Shown here one piece after another: positions 1 to 9,380 of a stretch of DNA of 23,381 bases; within the stretch, counting starts at the first letter, position 1, and every line of letters begins with the position of its first letter. Origin of the DNA: Hymenoscyphus infarciens. Its lineage: Eukaryota > Ascomycota > Leotiomycetes > Helotiales > Helotiaceae. The notes below the pieces were generated by a model, which did no database searches, had not been told where the DNA came from, and worked only from the letters and a program-made list of their open reading frames with translations. The translations under genes and the position numbers were made by a program. The stretch is from NCBI GenBank assembly GCA_001414345.1, contig LLCB01000553.1, forward strand, positions 1-23,381, written 5' to 3'.

Positions 1-210
1 TAGACTCTTAAGTCGATACTTTTTAGTCTATAACAGACTAATAAGTCTAAAAGAAGTATAGAAATAAATAGAATATATATAGTATTACTACTTTTTAGAC
101 TTTAATAGACTCTTAAGTCGATACTTTCTAGTCTATAATAGACTAATAAGTCTAAAAGAAGTATAGAAATAAATAGAATATATATAGTATTAATACTTTT
201 TAGACGTTAA
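1..210. repeat. 105-bp tandem repeat, two copies
   Basis: Positions 1-105 and 106-210 are the same 105-bp unit with a handful of substitutions, most of them C/T or A/G. The unit starts TAGACTCTTAAGTCGATACT. A third copy begins at 211 (TAGACTA) and then diverges. The array may continue to the left of the window. Each unit contains an internal palindromic stretch (TTTTTAGTC ... GACTAATAAGTCTAAAA). Base composition is that of the surrounding RIP-mutated block. Confidence 0.85.
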
Positions 211-353
211 TAGACTAATAACACTTCTTAATTTAGCCTTAGCTATCTAACTATATAATAGTTATATTATAGCTATACTACTATTAGTAGTTATTCTATA
301 GCTCTATTAGTTATATATTTTCTAAGCGTTTGTTATACTATCTTGAACTACGC

Positions 354-391
354 TAAGTCGTAACGCTCTAACTAAGTCGTAACGCTCTAAC
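354..391. repeat. 19-bp direct repeat, two perfect copies
   Basis: TAAGTCGTAACGCTCTAAC occurs at 354-372 and, directly abutting and identical, at 373-391. The second copy runs into the left arm of the hairpin at 388-463. The perfect identity inside a decayed block suggests a recent duplication. Confidence 0.85.
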
Positions 392-463
392 CGAGTTATA
401 TAACCCTTAGGAGGGCTAGTCATACCGGTTATGACTGGCCCTCCTAAGGCTCGGGCTCGGTTA
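388..463. repeat. Long inverted repeat (hairpin-forming)
   Basis: The inner arms 405-424 and 430-449 (CCTTAGGAGGGCTAGTCATA against the complement of TATGACTGGCCCTCCTAAGG) pair over 20 bp with one mismatch around a 5-base loop. Outer arms TAACCGAG (388-395) and CTCGGTTA (456-463) extend the pairing after a short bulge. It sits exactly at the border between AT-rich mutated DNA and a GC-normal island, so it could be the end of an inserted element. Its identity is unknown. Confidence 0.85.
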
Positions 464-1406
464 AATCGGTATGCCTGTGGTGCTTGAAAAGATAGGCAGA
501 GCGCCTACCTACATAGCGGTTCTCCCATCGCCAGAGAAACGCATGAAGTCCTGGGAGTTTGTGCCGGTACTGATAACAGCGAGAATCTGTGAGTTTGCCA
601 CCGAAAGAAATTTAGTGTAAACCTACGACTCTAAAGGTGCATTGCTTCGATGGAATTGAGGACCTCAACTAGGCCTGTATAAGCTATCGAAAGTTAAGTT
701 TTCCCGACCGTTGGCTGTCGAGTAATTAATTGCTTGCGTGACGGGCGCGTCACAACGCAGAAAATTTTGTTTCAAGTCAAGCCCGAAGGATGAAAACGGC
801 GACGATAAAGGCTTTTAGAAAGAGATGTTATCCTTTAATAGTAGCAGAAGAAAGATAAAGAAAAGCAGAAGAGTATTCTTTCTAATATAGTTTAAGAAGA
901 CTATTATTTACTTCTAGTTAATAATAGAAGTCGGAGACTATAAACTAGAGATCTAGGCGTTAGTATTTAGAGTAAAAACTATTCTCTAGCTAGATATATA
1001 TAGCTCGGGGTTTTATATTAATAAGTTTATTTTTTTAAATATACTTAAACTATACTATTAAATATTAACTAAATTTCAGAGTCGGTTTCCTTTTTTATTT
1101 TTTTTTATTTTTTATATTTAAATAGTCTTTTTAGCTGCCTAAAGCTAGCGCTATATAGACGTACTTATTTATAGGGTTTTATTTAAAAGTAGCTTATATA
1201 CTCTTTAGAGTACTTATTACTAGACCTACTATATATATATCTCTACGCTTCTAGCTTTATATTCTAGTAATAGCTTAGTATCTTCTTCTATTTCTTCTAT
1301 TCTAATTCGAATTTAATGTTTTTAGTTATTCTTATAGATAACTGATTTAGTTCTTTATAATAGCTCTTATAAAAAGAGCTTAGTTAGCTCTTCTCTATAT
1401 AGGACT
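464..1406. other. GC-normal island followed by AT-rich decayed DNA, no recognised gene
   Basis: Roughly 464-815 has ordinary base composition with CpA and TpG present, in contrast to both flanks. It contains a 49-codon ATG-to-TAA frame at 471-620 (begins MPVVLEKIGRAP) that I do not recognise and which may be chance. A CRE-like inverted pair GTGACG/CGTCAC lies near 739-754. From about 815 to 1406 the sequence is again A/T-rich, lacks CpA/TpG and has stops in every frame. Confidence 0.5.
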
Positions 1407-1411
1407 AATAA

Positions 1412-1602
1412 TATAATAGTCTTAATTTAAGACTATAGCTATTCTAGTTTCTAGTTTCAGACCTATTACGTAACTCCTTACTACCTAGTAGAATTCTATA
1501 TATTAGTATCGTTTAGAGCTATCTTCGCTCTTTATCTTTAGTTTTCGCGTTAATAATTACAAATAGACTACTTCTCTACTCTACTTCTGCTTTATTATTA
1601 TA
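1412..1602 (+). repeat. Left LTR of the 1144-bp element
   Basis: This 191-bp copy matches 2365-2555 along its whole length. Differences are mainly C/T and A/G transitions (for example CACGTGACTCC in the right copy reads TACGTAACTCC here), as expected of RIP acting independently on the two copies. Any primer-binding site would start at 1603 but is too mutated to assign to a tRNA. Confidence 0.82.
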
Positions 1603-2364
1603 TTAAACTAAAGGTTACTCTTCTTATTCTATAAAGGATTTAAAATATATTAGGCTCTTAATCTTAGCTCTATTCTAGCCTCTCTGCCGCCGACTCTACG
1701 AACTACTTTAAACAGCTTCCTAGACCTCTCGCTAGCGATCTCTTAATTAATACTAAGCTTAAAACTCTCTCTCTAGTATCTTCAGATTCTCTTCTTCTAG
1801 CGTCTACGGATACTCTTCTCTCTCTCTCTCTTTAAATAGCTAGTATCTAACTACTTCGATAATAGACTCTAATATCGTACGCTAGGTATATAACTTTAGC
1901 TCTCTTATTAAAAAGAAATATTAATACGCTCGCGTAATCGACGCTTCGATAAGATAGCTTATCTAGCTCGTTATTAGTTAATCTAAGCCTTCTGCTAATA
2001 AGAAGGAGCTCTCTTACGCTTCGACGAGAGAAGTCTTTTAAGTAGACCTTCTTACTTTTAGTTATATTATTTTCTAATAACTCTCGAAGCCTTCTTCTTC
2101 TTCTTCTAATATTACGAAAGCTTTTAAAGCCTATACTTTAGTAATTAATAAAATCGTAGAAGTATAAGCTAGTCGCTTAGCGGATTATATAGATTAGTAT
2201 TAGAGAGAGAATATAGAGAGTTTTAGATAACTTAGCGTATAGCTAGTATCTTATAACTACTTTAGTAGAAAGAAGAGTATAGACTTAGACTAGTAGATAT
2301 ATAAATAGATAAGTATACGAGTTTCTATAGAGCTCGAGAGCGAGCTCTACTAAAGAGAGAGAAA

Positions 2365-2555
2365 TATAATAGTTCTAATTCAAGACTATAGCAGTTCTAG
2401 TTTCTGGTTTCAGACCTGTCACGTGACTCCTCACCGCCTAGCAGAATCCTATATATTAGTATTATTTAGAGCTATCTTCGCTCTTTATCTTTAGTTTTCG
2501 CGTTAATAACTACGAATAGACTACTTCTCTACTCTACTCCTATCTTATTATTATA
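2365..2555 (+). repeat. Right LTR of the 1144-bp element
   Basis: This is the partner of 1412-1602. It keeps more CpA and TpG, including the E-box-like CACGTG within CCTGTCACGTGACTCC, and so is nearer the unmutated state. The purine-rich tract immediately before it marks the 3' LTR. Confidence 0.82.
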
Positions 2556-3313
2556 AATAATAATCGTCTTCTAGTATACTATTTTATATAGAACTATTCT
2601 CTAATATATTCTTAATCTAAGTTTCCTAGTTCTATCTTCTATTCTCTCTACTCTATAGTTCTATACCTCTTAAGAGGTATTTCACTACTTTATCTAAGAG
2701 CTACTAAATACGCTTTAAATATCTACTAATATAAATAGTAGAGAATCGGTTCTCTATAACTATTAGAGAATTAGTTTCTAACTCTATAGTCTTATATCTT
2801 CTAAGAGATATCTCGCTGCTTTATTAAAGCACTATTAAACATACTTCGAATATATACTAATATAAATAGTAGAGGATCTATTATCTAGTTATAAAAACCC
2901 CTCTATGTCTATACTTCTATTTATACTACTTAGGTCTCTTCTAATTACTCTATTACTATTACTAAGAGTCTTTTACCTCTTCTAGTAATTCTCTTAACTT
3001 AAATATAGTATATACTAACTATATAGAATAACTACTATAGATATTACTTCTAATCTCAGGTTAGTATATAGCTCTTATCTTCTTAGAGTTATATATAATT
3101 CTATAGTATATCTAGAGTAGAAGTTCTCTAGTATTAGTAGATATATAGAATCGACTTTAGAGGCTTTCTTAATTAGTTTGTTTTAGTAGTCTATAGATAC
3201 TACTATTAAGTAAATAAGCTATCTAGGTCTTTTTCGCTAATATCTAGTATATTACTATATATAACGTAGCTTCTTCTTCTTCGTAGAAAGTTAAGAGGCT
3301 TAAAACTCTAATA
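2556..3313. other. AT-rich decayed spacer with a 131-bp tandem repeat
   Basis: The block lies between two LTR elements. It holds a diverged tandem repeat with a 131-bp period (copy 1 about 2651-2781, copy 2 about 2782-2888). Each copy contains a local palindrome (CCTCTTAAGAGG in copy 1) and the shared string ATACTAATATAAATAGTAGAG or close to it. Read on the minus strand, 2880-3300 has protein-like stretches broken by TAG/TAA at places where Trp or Gln codons could have stood. It may therefore be a dead ORF, but I cannot name it. Confidence 0.5.
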
Positions 3314-3318
3314 GTTAT

Positions 3319-3637
3319 TATAATAGTATACTATTATCCTAGATAGCTAGAAGTACCTACTATATATAAGGTTTTAGCTATAGTTGTTATTTCAGCTACT
3401 ATTGTCTTATATTATCTGTTTTAGGAAGGTTACGTAGATTTAGGCTTTTATATTAGCCGACGTATAATATTAGTCGGTTTTAGACTCTTTTATATATAGT
3501 AGCTTACTCCTAGAGTTAGAAGAGAGATAGTTTTTCCTTTTCTTCTATATTAGAGCCTAGTATTTATATACGTTATTTAGTCTCGAACGTACTTCTATAT
3601 ACCTCTTCTTCTATAGTATATATTTCGTACTATTATA
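3319..3637 (+). repeat. Left LTR of the 2.8-kb element
   Basis: This 319-bp copy begins TATAATAGTATACTATTATC and matches 5823-6141 end to end. It shares the first eight bases TATAATAG with the LTR at 1412, which hints that the two families are related or used the same integrase. Confidence 0.8.
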
Positions 3638-5822
3638 TAAAAAGGAAAAACTCGACTTTACTAGTAATAGCTTTTATAATATCTCTTTTAAGCTTATCGT
3701 CGCTTCTTTTATTTTTAAATATAACTTAGCCTAGATTTAGACTAGGATAATAATATTCTTAAATAGCTAGGTAATTAGAGACTACTTAGATAGCTAGTAA
3801 TATTAGAGTTTAGTATCGGTTATAAATAGCTAGTAAAAATCGTATATTATATATTAAAGAAGTAGGAATATACTAAGTGTTTTAGAAGCTTCTAATAACT
3901 CTCTAAGTATAGAGACTACTATATATAGGTTTAGTAAATAAGTCGACTATTACTTAAAGTTATTATAAAGGCTTTTAAATCTGCTCTTATCTCTCTCTCT
4001 CTAATTCGATATTATATCGATAGTTCCGCTGAATAGCGTCGAGTAATAAACCTCTTCTAGAGCTACTCTTCTTACTAAAAGACACCTCTTCGAAAGCTGT
4101 CTAAATAGTATCTATATACTAAGATCTAGAAGATCTTAACGAAAGAATAAAGATAAGTAAGACTTCTTAAATATAGACTAGATATAGTCGGTTATATAAG
4201 CTTTAGAAGTAGAAAATCAAGAAATAAAGAATTAGTTAGCTAAGCTAGAGAAGAGAGTAAGCGAACTTATAAGTTAATAAATCGCTTCGCTTCTAAACTC
4301 TCTCTAATCTAACTCTCTTTTAAACTTTTAATCGAACTCTCTTCTATTTCTAAACCTAAATTCATATCTCTTTTAGCTATAAATAGCTATCTCTAATATC
4401 TTCTAATATTCCTCTACTTAATATAGTACTAAAGCCTCTTTAAATACCTTCTAATCTTAATAAAAAAGTAAGATAACTGAAAAAATCGAATCTTTAGATA
4501 ATAGTATTTCACCTATATACTAATAATAGAAGATATTAGTATATAATAGATTCTATATAAATGCCGATTATTATAATTCCTCTCTAACCTAAAAAGCTCT
4601 TATTTAGAGTATAACAACTAGTCTTACTAGGAACTATCTAAAGCCTAGATACGAGTTAGACTCGGTTTAGAATACTTTTAAAGATTAAGAAGATATAGTT
4701 ACTCTTTTAAATATCTACTTTTTAACTAGTTATAAAATAGAGAATACTTAGAATACTTTTATAGCCTTATAAATAAGATAAGAAGACGCTAAAGAAACTT
4801 TTACTAATTTTAAGAGTCGCTTTTCAAGTATAGCTATACTTAGAAGTATACTAGAATCGGAATAGTTCTTTTAAATATAGAATAAGATTATACTATAGCT
4901 CTAAAACTTAGCTACTTTAAAAAAGAGATAATAGAACTATAACTTTATTAAAATAGTAGCTAATCTTTTAGCTTTAGATAAGGAGATACGCTAAAACGCT
5001 AAGTTACGTAATATTAGCACTTCGGTCTAAAATACTCTCTCTTTAAACTCTCTATAATCTAATAGCGAATCTTCTACTATTTCTAAAGTAGAATCGAAAT
5101 TAGAAGATAAATAAGTTCTTAAGTATTTTAAAGAGAATAAGATAATATAATAACTTTAGTATTAAGTTTATTTAACTAGCTAAAATAGCTTCTTTATTAT
5201 CTTAAATATTAGATAGTATTCTTAACTTTAGTAATAACTCTTTTAACTAGCTAAAACTATCTCTTTTATTATTCTTAGATACTTAGATAACAATTTTAAC
5301 TTTAATAACTTAGTAATAACTTCGCTTTTAACTAGCTAAAACTCTACTAACTCTAATCAAAGTCTTACTTTCTTTTACTTCTAGCTAGACTTAGAAGTTT
5401 TATTCGAATTCGAATTAGATACGAATTAGTATACTCTCGAAGTAAGCTCTTAATTAAGTTATTACTACCTCTTAACTAAATAACCTCTAACTCTACTCTA
5501 AACTTTTAAGTTTACTTTAAACTTTTTCTAACCTACTAGATAGGATTAGACTATACTCTTTTAGTAAACGCGAATACTTACTTTAATATAGAAGGATTAG
5601 AAACGAAGTCTCTTTTATAAGTATCTACGAATTAGTTTAGTTATAATTTAGACCTAAAATCGACATCTTAATAATCGTCTCGTTTATAATAAAGTTTAAC
5701 ACCTTTAAACTAATAAAATTAATAAATACGATAAATATTATAATACTTATACTATCTCGATTCGACTCTAAATAATAAGAGATAAATAGACTCGAGGATA
5801 AGTCTTTTTTAAGAGAGAGAGA

Positions 5823-6141
5823 TATAATAGTATACTATTATCCTAGATAGCTAGAAGTATCTACTATATATAAGGTTTTAGCTATAGTTATTATTTTAGC
5901 TACTATTGTCTTATATTATCTGTTTTAGAAAGGTTACGTAGGTTTAGGCTTTTATATTAGCTAACGTATAACGTTAGTTAGTTTTAGACTCTTTTATATA
6001 TAATAGCTTACTTCTAGAGTTAGAAGAGAGATAGTTTTTCCTTTTCTTCTATATTAGAGCCTAGTATTTATATACGTTATTTAGTCTCAAACGCACTCTT
6101 ATATACCTCTTCTCTTATAGTATATATTTCGTACTATTATA
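5823..6141 (+). repeat. Right LTR of the 2.8-kb element
   Basis: This is the partner of 3319-3637 and has the same length. Differences between the copies are mostly transitions. It is followed directly by the target duplicate GTTAT. Confidence 0.8.
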
Positions 6142-6146
6142 GTTAT

Positions 6147-6831
6147 AAAAAAAAAGAGATATCGCTACGTCGCCTTTTAACTTAAACTTAGCTTTATAGA
6201 TAGTCTTAGAGATAAGATAGAACTACTAGAGGTTCCTAGAATATACTATATATAGATATTAAGTCTTCGTATCTCTCTAACTTATTTTCTAACTCTAGAC
6301 TAAGAGTACTAAGACTAACTTACTAGCTAACTACGACGCTAAAGTTAATCTACTATCTAACTTCTAGGATTATATAATTATATAACTAGCTTTCTATCTC
6401 TTTATATACTACCTAGCTCTATAAAACTATAATAGATTAAAAAAGTAAGCGATAAATTAAGTAATTAAGCTAAAGTTTACTTTCTAGAATATCTTTTATA
6501 TAAGTAAAGTATATAAAGTAAATAGATAGATAGATAGATAGATAAGTAGAGATAAGTAAGTAGATAGAGATAAATAGATAAATAGATATATTTAAAATAG
6601 ATAGAATAAACTTAAACTACTAGTATAGCTAGTATACTAGATAATAGCTATTATCTTTATTATAACTAGTATTATAATAGTATACTTAAGACTTATATAT
6701 ACTAAGTATACTAGATATATTAAGTATACTAATATTATATCTAGTATATAAAAGAAATTCGTAATATTAGTAAGATAAATTAAATAAGCTTGAAATAGTA
6801 TAGTTAAAACTAGTAGATACTTAGACTTATA
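6147..6831. other. AT-rich spacer with GATA microsatellite
   Basis: No gene is seen and stops occur in all frames. A (GATA)n-type microsatellite, partly degenerate, runs from about 6521 to 6590. The region 6600-6780 is dense in short overlapping palindromes built from CTAGTATA/TATACTAG. Confidence 0.7.
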
Positions 6832-6836
6832 TTTAT

Positions 6837-6949
6837 TATTACAGAAAAAGAGAGGTCTTATATAACCTCTTTTCTCTATATATATAGCAGAGTTTTCATC
6901 TTCTAAATTTAAGCTTCTTAGAGTGTTTTCAACCTAAAAATACGTTATA
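6837..6949 (+). repeat. Left LTR of the 926-bp element
   Basis: This 113-bp copy pairs with 7650-7762. The strand is given for consistency only, because no clear polypurine tract fixes the orientation. Confidence 0.8.
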
Positions 6950-7649
6950 GTTATAAGCTCGGTTTATACTTAAAGTATAATCTATAACTTCTACTTACGT
7001 ATTTAACGTATTATAACGTATTTAGAACGCTCTCCGCTATTAGTTAGCGTAACTAACCTCTTAATACTTACTCTCGATAAGTAGAAGCTCTTCTAACTTC
7101 GAATATAAGACTCTCTTAACGAGCGTAAATAAGAACTCTTCTAATAAGCGTAGATAAGACTCTCTTATAAGACGCTCTTAAATTCGAATATAGCGAAAGC
7201 TCTACTCGAGTAAGCATATTAATTTAGTAGCTTACTCTCTCGACGAGCTTATATAAGCCTAGCTATAAAGCTAGCTACTACTACGCTTAAGAGTGCTTTT
7301 AAAACCAGAAGCCTAGTAGCGCGCTAGCCACTCTAAGAGGTACTTGATTAAGACGATCTAGAAGCCTAGTACTTTATAAAGCTAGTATATAACGCTAACT
7401 ACGAGCTACTATATCTTATAAACACTACCTGCTATCTTTACTAAAATAAGAGAGGAAGTTAGATAGGATCTAGAAGTAGAACTTTACTCTTAAGAATATT
7501 ATCTAGAATCGCTATTTAGAAGTTTAAAGTAATCTATATAGCTTCGTAGAATCTAGAGTAGGAATAGAGAGCGATATAGTTAAGAGGTTCTTTTATAATC
7601 TAGTTTAAGTTTATAGGCCTAAGAAGCTGTCTCCTAGACCTAAGAGGTG

Positions 7650-7762
7650 TGTTATAGAAAAAGAGAGGTCTTACGTAACCTCTTTTCCTTATATATATAG
7701 CAGAGTTTTCACCTTCTAAATTCAAGCTCCTTAGAGCGTTTTCAACTTAAAAATACGTTATA
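7650..7762 (+). repeat. Right LTR of the 926-bp element
   Basis: This is the partner of 6837-6949. It retains the TG start that RIP has changed in the left copy. Confidence 0.8.
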
Positions 7763-7767
7763 TTTAT

Positions 7768-8391
7768 ATTAGATCGAGATTAGTATATATAATATTATAT
7801 ATATTTACTAGTTAGTTAACTTTATTACTATTCTTTTTAAGAAAAGTAATTGATTTTAGACTTCTCTTATTTTTCTAAAATATATATTATATATTATTTT
7901 ACTTTTATAAAAAAAATCTCTACTTAGAAGTTAATACTTATAAACTAAATCTTATAAGAATTATAATAAGTTTCTATATTTTCTAAAATAATAATAGTCT
8001 AGAATAATAATCTAGAATACTTAAAGCTAGTATATATAAAAGTAGTTAACTAAGCTTAATATCTCTTCTATATACTAAATATTAAAAAGAAGCTTATTTT
8101 AGTAATATAAGCTCTAACTCTTTTAAATAGTAAAAGAGACTAATAAAAGTAATATAGAGACTTATAAGCTTTTTAAAAAATTAAGCTCTATTCTATCTAA
8201 TTTATAGTTTTAGTATATTTATTAAATTATATATTAATATCTTAAATACTTACTTAATTAATACTAATATATTTTTAATATAACTAAGCTTAGAATATTT
8301 AAATTTAAATTTATACTAGAGTTAGTACTTAGCTTATTTCCTAGCTATATAAGTTACTTATTTATCTAGTACTTTGAAGCTAACTTATAAA
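7768..8391. other. AT-rich decayed DNA, no gene seen
   Basis: This is very A/T-rich sequence with almost no CpA/TpG and stops in all frames. The last hundred bases may include the mutated 5' part of the methyltransferase relic that follows. Confidence 0.6.
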
Positions 8392-8870
8392 AAGTGCTAC
8401 TTTAATAGATATTTTAGTTATTTTATTAGTTACGCTCTTCGTTTTCTCGCGTATAATAGTGTCTCTTCTAAGAACCTCTACGGAGTTGACATTATCAGCT
8501 ATTAGAACGTAGGCTTCGAAATGTTTCGTGACTAGGGTCGTTTTAATACTATATTTATTAAAGCCGATATCTTATTAGACTTGGTATAACCTAAGAATAA
8601 GGTCGATATTGTCTCTGTACTTCGAGTCCTCTATTCATGAGATTAGGATGCCCAAGTCAAAGTAGCCAAAGCGCTATCTACTTTCACCAAGCCTGGGTCG
8701 CTGGTTGTTGGGAATCAAATTGCAAATCCAAATGCCCACGAGGTCACGCTCAAATCGATTGGGGTTCCGGTGTGGCGACACAATCCAGAGTCTTTTAAAA
8801 AGCTATGGGTCAGGCTGGGAGTGAGACGGGAACGAAATGGGAAACTCAGTTATATATGCGTCAGGAATAG
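8392..8870 (+). pseudogene. SAM-dependent methyltransferase relic, killed by RIP-type stops and a frameshift
   Basis: One frame (codons in register with 8770) reads through recognisable class I methyltransferase segments. They are a glycine-motif-like stretch near 8415-8445, NLYGVDIIS (8474-8500), VGFEMFRD (8509-8532), KVDIVSVLRVLYS (8599-8637), PGSLVVGNQ (8692-8718) and RHNPESFKKLW (8776-8808). In-frame stops are TAG 8503, TAG 8533, TAA 8587, TGA 8638 and TAG 8644. All sit where Trp (TGG) or Gln (CAA) fits, so each needs only the C-to-T/G-to-A change made by RIP. After TGG at 8806 the frame shifts by one base, probably one G lost from a G run, and continues as GTKWETQLYMRQ to a TAG at 8868. 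The family resembles the roughly 280-residue fungal methyltransferases common in secondary-metabolite clusters. Mutation is heavy on the left and light on the right, consistent with RIP spreading from the adjacent repeats. The N-terminus is lost or unrecognisable. Confidence 0.75.
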
Positions 8871-9187
8871 GTCTGTCCTTCCCAAGTTGGGAGGTAGAAA
8901 CCAGGTGAAGAAAAAAGCATGCAGTCGTGCGAGTCTCGTGTTGAAGTGGATATATTAAAAGTGGAGATCGGTGGGTCAGCCGCGCTTCCCCGCGCTAAGT
9001 TTCGGGGGGCTGACATCTTCTCCCGAGCCGGCGTCTGTCATTGGCAAACCATGCAAGTACCCGGGTACCTGGGCTGAACGGCGTAGCAACATGTCCAACA
9101 CAATTGGGCGGCGACGATGGCTTCACCCTTCACTTCAGATTCACTCTCCTCCTTTTCCTCCAGCTTCGAACCTGGGGAAATTAGCTA

Positions 9188-9207
9188 CCCCGCACCCCGC
9201 ACCCCGC
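9188..9207 (+). promoter_or_regulatory. Triple CreA/Cre1-type motif
   Basis: CCCCGC occurs three times at a 7-bp period (9188-9193, 9195-9200, 9202-9207). Each matches the complement of the SYGGRG consensus bound by the fungal carbon catabolite repressor CreA. They lie about 30-50 bp upstream of the TATA box of the glycosidase gene, a usual place for glucose repression of a secreted carbohydrate-active enzyme. Binding is inferred. Confidence 0.55.
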
Positions 9208-9234
9208 ATCCCAGCTCGTTCGTCCCTTCCCATC

Positions 9235-9242
9235 TATAAATA
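9235..9242 (+). promoter_or_regulatory. TATA box of the glycosidase gene
   Basis: TATAAATA lies 139 bp before the ATG at 9381 and is followed by a pyrimidine- and CAACAA-rich leader typical of fungal promoters. Transcription probably starts around 9265-9300. Confidence 0.65.
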
Positions 9243-9380
9243 CAGGTTGACCGTACTTGCTTCTCCTTCAACCTTCATTCCTCCCAACAACAACCCCCCT
9301 CTTTACATAACATACGTATTGCTTCCAAAAACGTGGGAACCGTCCTTCATTTGGCTCTTGACTCTTGAGTCGACCTCAAT

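Larger units (their letters stand above)
1412..2555. mobile_element. Miniature LTR retrotransposon (TRIM-like), RIP-mutated
   Basis: Two direct repeats of exactly 191 bp (1412-1602 and 2365-2555) flank a 762-bp interior, and the whole 1144-bp unit is bracketed by the 5-bp direct repeat AATAA (1407-1411 and 2556-2560). LTR ends read TATAATAG...ATTATTATA, which fits an original TG...CA after CpA to TpA mutation. A purine run (AAAGAGAGAGAAA, about 2352-2364) directly precedes the right LTR, where a polypurine tract belongs, so the element is oriented on +. The interior is too short for gag-pol and has stops in all frames, so the element would be non-autonomous. The right LTR is less mutated than the left. 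The equal LTR lengths and target duplication make the boundaries trustworthy; the original family is not identified. Confidence 0.82.
3319..6141 (+). mobile_element. LTR retrotransposon, 2.8 kb, gag-like remnant only, RIP-mutated
   Basis: Direct repeats of exactly 319 bp (3319-3637 and 5823-6141) enclose a 2185-bp interior, and the unit is flanked by the 5-bp duplication GTTAT (3314-3318 and 6142-6146). The ends TATAATAG...ACTATTATA again fit TG...CA after RIP. A purine run ending AAGAGAGAGAGA precedes the right LTR, giving + orientation. The interior on + reads as a lysine/glutamate-rich, coiled-coil-like protein around 4130-4270, followed by gag-like decayed sequence. Stops are dense (TAA/TAG, consistent with former Gln and Trp codons). 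No reverse transcriptase or integrase motif is seen and the interior is too short for both, so this is probably a non-autonomous, large-derivative type element. Confidence 0.8.
6837..7762. mobile_element. Miniature LTR element (TRIM-like), 926 bp
   Basis: Direct repeats of exactly 113 bp (6837-6949 and 7650-7762) bound a 700-bp interior, with the 5-bp duplication TTTAT on both sides (6832-6836 and 7763-7767). The left LTR begins TATTACAG and the right TGTTATAG, so the original start was evidently TGTTACAG; both end ACGTTATA (originally ACGTTACA). Inside each LTR is the local inverted pair AGAGGT...ACCTCT and a TATATATA run that could be a promoter. The interior has short tandem-like motifs (GCGTAAATAAGA, GCGTAGATAAGA) and no intact frame. 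It is non-autonomous and its family is not recognised. Confidence 0.82.

Noticed and set aside
1..8391. Search for a CRISPR array, rRNA or autonomous transposase/reverse transcriptase in the AT-rich block
   Set aside because: Repeats found are LTR pairs and tandem duplications without regular spacers. No frame with polymerase, integrase or transposase motifs could be followed through the RIP stops.
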